This document shows, in pieces, positions 17,559 to 24,892 of a DNA stretch of 64,000 nt. The translations under genes and the position numbers were made by a program. Position 1 is the stretch's first letter. Each line of letters opens with the position of its first letter. This DNA comes from Natrinema amylolyticus_A (lineage in GTDB: Archaea; Halobacteriota; Halobacteria; Halobacteriales; Natrialbaceae): the NCBI RefSeq assembly GCF_042678045.1, contig NZ_JBHUDI010000004.1:248001-312000 (forward strand). The letters run 5' to 3'. The notes under the pieces were generated by a model. It was not told the origin of the DNA. It saw nothing but the letters and a program-made list of their open reading frames with translations, and did no database searches.

Positions 17559-19844
17559 ATGGCTCCATCGCCGCCCACCCTCGAGGGAACCTGCAAGCTC
17601 CTCTCCGCGCCTGCCCCCGGGAGCGACGTCTTCGCGGCCGTTGCCGCGGAGTACGCCGCGCTCGCCGACGAGTACGGCCCCCGGAACGTGCTGGTCCTGA
17701 AGCGACACCCGGCGGGGCTCGACTCGCTGACCGAGGCGCTGGCCGATGCCGACCGCGAGCGAGACGACAGCGGCCCCCGTTCGCCCCGCGTCGAGTCGCT
17801 ACCGGAACACGCCTCGAAGACCATCGAGGAATACGATCCGACGCTCGACCGCCTCGAGTACGAGGAACGGATCGAACTCATCTCGCTGGTGATCGACGGG
17901 GCGAGCCGCGCAGTTCCGGACTACCTCGCGCGGGCAGCCGACCACGAGAGTTTCACGCGCGACGTGGGGCAACTGTTGCTCGCAGCGACTCGCCAGCGGA
18001 TTCGGCTCGACGACCTCGAGGACCCCCACGACTGTCTGGCCTTTCTGTACGCGATGAACGACCGGTTCCACGCGGAACTCGACGATCGGGGCTACGTCGA
18101 GCGGGCCGACGTGGTCCCGCGGGCGGTCGACTTGCTCGAGGCCGACGCCGATGGCCTTCGGACGCGCGTGACCGCCTCCTTCGACGCCGTCCTCGCCGTC
18201 GAGTTCGAGGAGTATCGCCAACTCGACCGCCGATATCTCGCCGCGCTCACGCGCGACGCCGAGGTGGTCTGTCTCGGCGAGCGCCACGCCAGCGTCGAAC
18301 GGACGCGCGTCGAACCCGGTTCGGTCGACGAGATCGCAGCCGACACGGGGCTCGCGGTCGAGCCGATCGACCTCGAACCGATCCGTGACGAGGGCACGAC
18401 ACCGCCACACCAGCCGATCGCGCGATTTCTGGCAACCGGCAAGCCGCCGGATCAGCCCGCAGACGCCGATTCGGTGGGACGAGCACGTCGTCTCCGCACC
18501 GGAACCGCCCGCGAACAGGTCAGAGCGGTCGCCACCGAGATCCAGTCGCTGCGCGACCGCCACGGCTGGTCCTACGACGAGTTCGCAGTCGCTGTCCCGC
18601 GGATCGAACGGGTCCCCGAGACCAGACGACGGCTCCGCGACGCTGGCGTCCCGACCGCCACGATCGGGACCCCTTCGCTAGCCGAGGACCCCGCCGTGAA
18701 CGAACTCTACGCCGTCGTCACGTGTCAGTGCGAACGGGAACGCGACGGCGACGCCCTCGAGCGACTCGAGGATGCTGCGGCGCAGAACGCGACCGATCCA
18801 CGAGCCGTCTCGCTCGACCGCCTTCGGGCTCGCGTCCCCGAGTTCTCGCCCGATCTGCTCGCGGACACCGCCGGCTCGAGCGTCCGGCGCTCGCTCGAGC
18901 GCTGGATCCGTCGGACCGACCTGAAAGGCCGGATCGCCCGCGAGGAGGAGTGGGTCGACGCCCGCGAGCAGTACGAGGGCATCCGTCGGGTACTGGAGAT
19001 CGCCGACTTCGTCGAGGAGACGGACCTCGTCGGGTCGGACTGGCAGGGACTGCGCCGGATGCTCCGGCGGACGATCCGGTACGACGCACCCTACGTCCAC
19101 GCGGTTGAGACGCGGCCACCGACCGGTGGCGTCACCGTCTGTGCCATCGACGACCTGAAATACGACTCGCGAACGGCAGTCTTCCTGCTGGATCTGATCG
19201 ACGAGAACTACCCCGGCGAGCAGTTTCTCACCCAGCTATTCCCGACGGCATGGCTCCGAGAGATGTCGACCTACCCCGCAGTCACAGATCCATCCCGTGA
19301 AGACGTTTCCGACACGTTCGCGACGGTCGACGTTCGGAAGACGACAGAGTCGTCTTCCGCAGCCCAGCAGAACGCAAAGCGTTCTGCGGACGCCGCCGAC
19401 GTCGGCGATCCGTTCGAGACCTATCACGCCCAGCGCTCTCGCCGCCGGCTCGCGCTCGGTGCTCGCGCGGCCGACCGCATCCTCTACTGTTGTTCCTACG
19501 AACGCGGCGCCGGCGGCCTGCGTCGGAGTTACGACGAATCACGCTACTTGCACCTGATCGATGCGACGCCCGGGCTCACCCTCAAGGATGTCGATGCGGG
19601 CACCGACGCGACGATCCACGGCGAGACGAACGCCATCGAGGCGCTGCTCGCCCAGCCACGGGGTGAACTCGAGCGGGTGCTCCGGGAGGCCAGTACCGGC
19701 GGCGAGGCCGACCTCGGCGAGACCGAAGCGCTGTTCGAGGAGATCGCGGTCGTCCTCGAGAACGGCGAGATCGACGACGAACTCGCCAAGGCAGTCCGCT
19801 CACAGTTCGAATTCGCCGCGGGTGAGGTGGTCCGCGATGACTGA
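17559..19844 (+). CDS. Inactivated SF1 helicase-like subunit (AddB N-terminal/RecC-like)
   Basis: The 761-residue protein has the layout of a UvrD/AddB-type helicase without its ATPase site: the expected Walker A is replaced by SAPAPGSDVF (near residue 15) and no DExx box is visible. Motif-V-like (GGVTVCAIDDLKYD...FLLDLIDENYPGEQ, about 525-555) and motif-VI-like (RRRLALGARAADRILYC, about 628-645) segments remain. Two-domain remnants such as AVAVPRIERVPETRRRLRDA resemble the 2A domain. I infer a scanning, non-motor subunit like AddB or RecC. It overlaps the next gene by 8 nt (ATGACTGA). ATG 17559 is preferred over the in-frame ATG 17508 because of the TATA position. Confidence 0.7.
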   Translation: MAPSPPTLEGTCKLLSAPAPGSDVFAAVAAEYAALADEYGPRNVLVLKRHPAGLDSLTEALADADRERDDSGPRSPRVESLPEHASKTIEEYDPTLDRLEYEERIELISLVIDGASRAVPDYLARAADHESFTRDVGQLLLAATRQRIRLDDLEDPHDCLAFLYAMNDRFHAELDDRGYVERADVVPRAVDLLEADADGLRTRVTASFDAVLAVEFEEYRQLDRRYLAALTRDAEVVCLGERHASVERTRVEPGSVDEIAADTGLAVEPIDLEPIRDEGTTPPHQPIARFLATGKPPDQPADADSVGRARRLRTGTAREQVRAVATEIQSLRDRHGWSYDEFAVAVPRIERVPETRRRLRDAGVPTATIGTPSLAEDPAVNELYAVVTCQCERERDGDALERLEDAAAQNATDPRAVSLDRLRARVPEFSPDLLADTAGSSVRRSLERWIRRTDLKGRIAREEEWVDAREQYEGIRRVLEIADFVEETDLVGSDWQGLRRMLRRTIRYDAPYVHAVETRPPTGGVTVCAIDDLKYDSRTAVFLLDLIDENYPGEQFLTQLFPTAWLREMSTYPAVTDPSREDVSDTFATVDVRKTTESSSAAQQNAKRSADAADVGDPFETYHAQRSRRRLALGARAADRILYCCSYERGAGGLRRSYDESRYLHLIDATPGLTLKDVDAGTDATIHGETNAIEALLAQPRGELERVLREASTGGEADLGETEALFEEIAVVLENGEIDDELAKAVRSQFEFAAGEVVRDD

Positions 19845-20877
19845 CACTGCGACGGGAGGGGACTCGCTCACCGTCGACGGTCTCCAGACCTACCTGCACT
19901 GTCCTCGCCGGTACGAGTTCGCTCACGTCCACGGGCTCGAGGGGAGCAGCGACGACACCGTCGACGATCGGATCGCCCTCCTTCGCGTCGCGATCTGTGA
20001 CGCGCTCCGAAGCGGGGAGACGGACGCCGAAGCTCTAGAGCGCGTCGCTCGTGATCGACTCTCGACGCACTGGATCGACTACGACGAGCGCTTCCACTCC
20101 CGTACCCAGCGCCGCCACGAACGGCGGGTACTCGAAGCGACGCTCGCCGCCTACGTGGAGCGTATCGGGGCGGATCACGCCGCGGGACTCGCGCAACTGG
20201 ACGCCGACGGGGCCCACGACGAACTGATCGGCCCGGAACTGCCGCTCTCGAGTGCGATTTCGCTTCCAGATTCGAACGCGGCAGGCGACGCGGACGCGGT
20301 GACGATCGATGCGCCGGTCGACTACGTCACCGGCGACGGCTCGTCGCTCGTCGGCGTCCGGTTCGTTCCCACGCTCGCGCCGCTTGGGCCCCTTCGCTAC
20401 CGGTCGGACTGGGAAGGCGACGTCGCGGAGCTGTTCACCGACCATTTCGACCCCGATTCGGCCGCGTTCGAGCCCGGCCCCGTTGGCGCGCTTTTCGAGA
20501 CCGCCGTCGTCCTCGACGGACTCCGAACGCTCCGCGATCGGCTCGAACTCGGGGACCGAACCTGCCGATACCTCCAGATTCCGCTGGCCGACCGGTCGGG
20601 GCTGACTGTAAACTGGGTCCAGGATACGGTCGAGACGAGTCTCGAGGTCGCCGATCTGACCGCGGTCTACGTCGACCACCACACGTTCGGCATGACCCAC
20701 GACCACCGGAACGCGACCGTCGACGATCGGCTCGCGTCGGTCGTTGCGGCGTTGCGGTCGGGACCGTTCGATCCCGCCGACAGCTGGGATCGGATCGCGG
20801 AGCACGCCTGTCCAGACTGTGAGTATACGGTCTGCTGTCAGGACCACATCGCAACGGAGGTGCGCTTCGATGGCTGA
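19837..20877 (+). CDS. PD-(D/E)XK nuclease-like Fe-S protein, probably catalytically dead (AddB C-terminal-like)
   Basis: The 346-residue protein has the Cys arrangement of Fe-S nucleases such as AddB, Cas4 and Dna2: Cys22 in YLHCPRRYEF, then Cys325, Cys328 and Cys333/334 in ACPDCEYTVCC near the C-terminus. The catalytic core expected between them is degenerate: where active enzymes show D...(D/E)xK, this has VDYVTGDGSSLVGVRF, with Arg-Phe in place of the motif. It therefore probably has a structural or DNA-binding role. The ATG lies inside the 3' end of the upstream gene and its stop overlaps the start of the helicase downstream (ATGGCTGA), so the three are translationally coupled. Confidence 0.7.
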   Translation: MTDTATGGDSLTVDGLQTYLHCPRRYEFAHVHGLEGSSDDTVDDRIALLRVAICDALRSGETDAEALERVARDRLSTHWIDYDERFHSRTQRRHERRVLEATLAAYVERIGADHAAGLAQLDADGAHDELIGPELPLSSAISLPDSNAAGDADAVTIDAPVDYVTGDGSSLVGVRFVPTLAPLGPLRYRSDWEGDVAELFTDHFDPDSAAFEPGPVGALFETAVVLDGLRTLRDRLELGDRTCRYLQIPLADRSGLTVNWVQDTVETSLEVADLTAVYVDHHTFGMTHDHRNATVDDRLASVVAALRSGPFDPADSWDRIAEHACPDCEYTVCCQDHIATEVRFDG

Positions 20878-23800
20878 GCGACCGGGGCCGCGACGACCGG
20901 ATCGCGACGCCGGTCACGACCGCGACGCGTTCGCATCCGCCGACGAGATCGAGCCCAAAGGCAATCAGACGGCCGTTATCGACAGCCGTGCGGCGTGTAC
21001 CTCCGTCGACGCCGGTGCCGGCACCGGGAAGACGACGACGATGCTCATTCGGATCGAACGCGCCATCGAACGGGACGAGGTCGATCCCGACGACGTGCTC
21101 GTGTTGACCTTCGCGAACGAGGCCGCCGCGAGCATCCGCGAGGCAGTCGCCGAGCGCCTCGATCCCGAGGCCGCGGCGGCGATCGACATCTACACCTACC
21201 ACTCCTTTTGCTACCGACTCGTCCGCGAGTATGCCTACTATCTGGGGTATTCTCCCGAGTTCGACGTCGTCACCGAGCGCAAACGGCGACGGCTCGTCGG
21301 CCGTTTGCTCGCCGACACCGACTACGGCTTCGCGGCTCCCTCGAGACACGACGGCTCGCCGACCGACCTCACGGCCGCGGTCGATCGGTTCATCGGGGCG
21401 ATGAGCCGCGAGAACGTCACGCCCGAGGAACTGCAGGCGGGGCTTCCCCCGGTGCGAACGCTCGAGCTCTGTCACGAGTTCGTTCTCTGGCTCGAGCAAC
21501 GAGCCGACGAGACGCTGTCGTTCGATAACGAGGCACTTCGGTATTTCAACCGCGAGGAACACGTCGAGCAGGCCCGCGAGTCGCTGATCGACTACGGTAA
21601 ACTCGTCTCCTACTGTCGGGAAAAGATCGCTGAAGCGCCGGAACCCTTCCGTGACGACGAGCTGGTTCGCGACGTCGACCGGTACCTCCGGGTGCTCCAA
21701 CAGTGTGTGACGAACACGATCGACGTGCTCTCGCGTTCCGATCCGACCACGAAGCACTTGCCGCGGGCACTGTTCGGCAACCAGATCTGGGGGACGGCAA
21801 CGAACCGGATCGAACAGACGCCGTTCGGTCGTCTGAAACACTACGTCGAATTCCTTCGGCTGGCGCGTCACTACGCCGATGTCTACGCGGACTACCACGA
21901 CACGCTCGAGTCCGAGGGGGCGCTCGACTTCGACGAACTGGTGCGGACGGCGACCGAATTGCTCGACGACGGCCCGATCGCCGACGAGATCACCGGCCAG
22001 TGGACACAGGTCTACTGTGACGAGTTTCAGGATACCGACGAGACGCAGTTTTCCCTGCTGACCGAACTCACGGGCGGTCCCGACTGCCCGGACTTACTCG
22101 CGATCGGTGACAAGGACCAGGCGATCTACGGGTGGCGTGGCACCGATCGGAAGGGGCTCGATCGACTGGCCGACGCCGCCGACGACCACGAGGCGATCGA
22201 GCTCGAGCTCAACTTCCGTTCACGACAGGAGATCCTCGATCTGACCAACGCCTGCGACTACGGCCCGCAGTCCTCGAAAACGCTCCGAGAGGACGGCCGG
22301 ACGCGAGGAACCTACGACGAGACCGACCCACCGGACCGCGTCGTCAAGGTCGAAAGCGACGCGCTCCCGGGATCGACGGCCGACGGGGTCGCGACGACGG
22401 TCTCGCGGCTGTTAAACGGCGCGGCCACGAACGTCCCCCAGCGCGAGCTGGGCGACATCGCAGTCATCGTCCGGACGAACCGCCACGCACAGGCGGTCGC
22501 GGACGCGCTCCAGGAGCGACGGATTCCGTATGAGATCTCCGGTTCGCCTCGCGGTGAAATCTCGCCCGGACTCGAGACGGTGCTGTCGTATCTCCGGATA
22601 CTCGTCGAGCCGGATGCAGACGTCCACCTCCGGCGCGTGTTACTCTCCCGGTATCGGCTCCCGGAAGACGACCTCGCGACGCTGCACGGACAGGACGGGA
22701 CACTGTGGGATGCAGTGATGACCATCGATCTCGATCGGCTCACACAGCCCGATCGGCTCGAGCGGGTTCGCGACCACCTCGAACAACTCGAACGGTTCCG
22801 AGACATCTACCCGCTGTCGGGCTTCCTGCGCCGGTTCCGGGAGCTGACCCGGATCGAGTGGTTCTGTACGACCGAGGAACGGGCCGAGTTCGACCGCATC
22901 GAGCGGTTCGTCGAGGCCTACGACTCCGATGGAGTCGTCCAGTCGCTATCGACCGAATTCGTCGACGCGCTCGCTGAGACGCTTCGTGGCGGCGGTAGCG
23001 ACCGCACCCGCGGGACCAGATCCGCCGACAGCATCGACGTGATGACGGTCCACCAGGCCAAAGGTCTCGAGTTCGACACCGTCCTCGTTCCGTACCTCTC
23101 CGACGAGGAGTGGTGTGTCGACGGCGACTACGTCGAGCGGGCTCAGGACCGACTACTGGCCGCAACGCTCGATGACGACGTGGATTCGCCCTTGCTTGCC
23201 GATCTCGCCACGGAGCGCGTCGGCGAGGAGTGGCGGGTGCTCCACGTCGCGCTCACGCGCGCTGAGGAACACCTGTTCCTGTTCGGGTCGGAGTACTCGT
23301 ACGACGGCGATGAAACCGCGCTCGCGGCGTCGACCGCCGAGGCCTGTCTGGCCAGCGACATCGAGTGGTCGGTGACCGGCCAGCGGATGGATCTGTGGTC
23401 GTCGCTGACCGAGAGCTTCGAGCGCGTGCGGGAGATCTACCCCGAGACGGTCGTCGATCGAACCGACGAGATCGCTGCCTCGGCCGACGAGAGCCCGGGG
23501 ACGATCACCTACTACGCTGACTACGGCGATCGGCCGGTCGAGCCGCTCGAGACACGGGAGGCGATCGAGACCGTCCACCGGCTGGGACGGCTACTCCGGG
23601 ACGGCCAGTTGCTGCCGGCGGCCGACGCGGCGAGCCACGGTCGTCTCGAGGCCGGGAGCGACGCTGAGGGCGGTTCGGAGCCAGCGATACGAGTGCCCGG
23701 CAGCCGCCAGCTCTCCGCGTTGACGAACGATACCGTCCGCTTCCCGGTCGAGACGCTCGCCGCTGCAACCGAGCTGCCGGTCGCGATGCGTCACAGCTAC

Positions 23801-24595
23801 TCCGCGATAGACACCCACGAGACCTGTCCACGGAAACACTACCTGGATCACGTCGTTCAGGCGATCGACGATCCGGTCGCCGCGTCAGCGGCCGGTAACG
23901 AGGCGACCGAGACGAACGGTGGAACGGTCGCGGCGACTGACGACCCGGCGTCGCGAATCGTCGGTACTGTCTTCCACGACGTCGCCGAGGAGGCCTTCCA
24001 CCGCGAGTACCGCACCCGCGAGGCGTGGCGCGAGGCTGCGGTTCGACAGCTCACCGCGCGCGACTTACTCGCCCACCGCGAGGCCGTCCTCGCCTGCGTC
24101 GACCGCTACTTCGAGGCGAGCGCAGCCGACGTTGACCGACCGGTCGCCGAATGGGAGCCCCTGGCTGCGGAGTTGCCCTTCTCGCTCGAGGACGTCGCCG
24201 GCGTCACCGGCGACGTGGTTGGCTACGTCGACTCGGTCCGGCGGCTCCCCGACGGCGGGCTCGCCGTCCTCGACTACAAGGCCACTGCAGAACGGATCGA
24301 CCCCGATGACGCCGTCCAGCTCGCGCTCTACCGCCGGGCCTGTGCGGACCGGTTCGACGAGCCGATCGCGGCCGTCGGCTACGTCTACGTCGGCAATGTC
24401 GACGGCCCTCGTGTCGATCTTTTCGAGCACGACGCGCTCCCGCCGTGGGATTCGGTTCGCGAGACGCTCGCCGCGGTCGACGAGCCGTCGTTCGCGGAGA
24501 CGACGCCGGGTGAGCACTGTCGGGGCTGTCCGCACCGCTCGCTCGGCTGTGGCCCGGGCGAACACTCTCTCGGATGTGAGGAGAGGGTCGATTGA
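20870..24595 (+). CDS. UvrD/AddA-type helicase-nuclease (RecB-like)
   Basis: A 1241-residue fused motor and nuclease. SF1 helicase motifs are all visible: Walker A GAGTGKTT (49-56), TFANEAA (Ia), DEFQD (384-388), GDKDQAIYGWRG (III), LNFRSRQEI (IV), TVHQAKGLEF (V, His728) and LTRAEEHLF (VI, about 796). The C-terminal PD-(D/E)XK domain is intact: Asp1121, then DYK (Asp1135-Lys1137) and QxxxY (Gln1150/Tyr1154). Cys986, Cys1217, Cys1220 and Cys1227 can bind an Fe-S cluster, as in AddB-type nucleases. The protein would unwind and degrade DNA from ends, feeding RadA-dependent recombination. It ends the three-gene operon. Confidence 0.85.
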   Translation: MAERPGPRRPDRDAGHDRDAFASADEIEPKGNQTAVIDSRAACTSVDAGAGTGKTTTMLIRIERAIERDEVDPDDVLVLTFANEAAASIREAVAERLDPEAAAAIDIYTYHSFCYRLVREYAYYLGYSPEFDVVTERKRRRLVGRLLADTDYGFAAPSRHDGSPTDLTAAVDRFIGAMSRENVTPEELQAGLPPVRTLELCHEFVLWLEQRADETLSFDNEALRYFNREEHVEQARESLIDYGKLVSYCREKIAEAPEPFRDDELVRDVDRYLRVLQQCVTNTIDVLSRSDPTTKHLPRALFGNQIWGTATNRIEQTPFGRLKHYVEFLRLARHYADVYADYHDTLESEGALDFDELVRTATELLDDGPIADEITGQWTQVYCDEFQDTDETQFSLLTELTGGPDCPDLLAIGDKDQAIYGWRGTDRKGLDRLADAADDHEAIELELNFRSRQEILDLTNACDYGPQSSKTLREDGRTRGTYDETDPPDRVVKVESDALPGSTADGVATTVSRLLNGAATNVPQRELGDIAVIVRTNRHAQAVADALQERRIPYEISGSPRGEISPGLETVLSYLRILVEPDADVHLRRVLLSRYRLPEDDLATLHGQDGTLWDAVMTIDLDRLTQPDRLERVRDHLEQLERFRDIYPLSGFLRRFRELTRIEWFCTTEERAEFDRIERFVEAYDSDGVVQSLSTEFVDALAETLRGGGSDRTRGTRSADSIDVMTVHQAKGLEFDTVLVPYLSDEEWCVDGDYVERAQDRLLAATLDDDVDSPLLADLATERVGEEWRVLHVALTRAEEHLFLFGSEYSYDGDETALAASTAEACLASDIEWSVTGQRMDLWSSLTESFERVREIYPETVVDRTDEIAASADESPGTITYYADYGDRPVEPLETREAIETVHRLGRLLRDGQLLPAADAASHGRLEAGSDAEGGSEPAIRVPGSRQLSALTNDTVRFPVETLAAATELPVAMRHSYSAIDTHETCPRKHYLDHVVQAIDDPVAASAAGNEATETNGGTVAATDDPASRIVGTVFHDVAEEAFHREYRTREAWREAAVRQLTARDLLAHREAVLACVDRYFEASAADVDRPVAEWEPLAAELPFSLEDVAGVTGDVVGYVDSVRRLPDGGLAVLDYKATAERIDPDDAVQLALYRRACADRFDEPIAAVGYVYVGNVDGPRVDLFEHDALPPWDSVRETLAAVDEPSFAETTPGEHCRGCPHRSLGCGPGEHSLGCEERVD

Positions 24596-24637
24596 GCGGC
24601 AGCTATCGATGCGGCTCGACGGATCGAGAACAGTTCG

Positions 24638-24781
24638 TTACTCCGTGTCGGACTCGTCCGGGAGATGGTCGACGCCGCACACTTGCATTACCTGTCGAAT
24701 GTGAAAATCCTTCTCGCTCGGATCATCGGTTTGTAACGCTTGTTCGAGGTGTTCTCTGCAGTTGTCGGATAGCTTCCTCAT
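24638..24781 (-). CDS. 47-residue conserved-looking small protein
   Basis: A short minus-strand gene encoding a 47-residue protein that begins MRKLSDNCREHLEQAL and ends in GVDHLPDESDTE. It is predicted to be helical, with two Cys and the motif DPSEKDFHIRQ. An in-frame TAG four codons upstream limits the start, and a GAGG sequence directly precedes ATG. The palindrome GTACTAGTAC (24787-24796) sits just upstream. It converges with the helicase-nuclease operon. I recall similar small haloarchaeal proteins but cannot name the family; function unknown. Confidence 0.6.
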   Translation of the reverse strand: MRKLSDNCREHLEQALQTDDPSEKDFHIRQVMQVCGVDHLPDESDTE

Positions 24782-24892
24782 CCTCGTGTACTAGTACGGA
24801 ACCGAGACACTAAACCCATATGATATCTAAGACGTGTGGCGAGCGGCTATTACTGACGAGAATGGTGGTGATGACGATCGATGGTGGGACGG

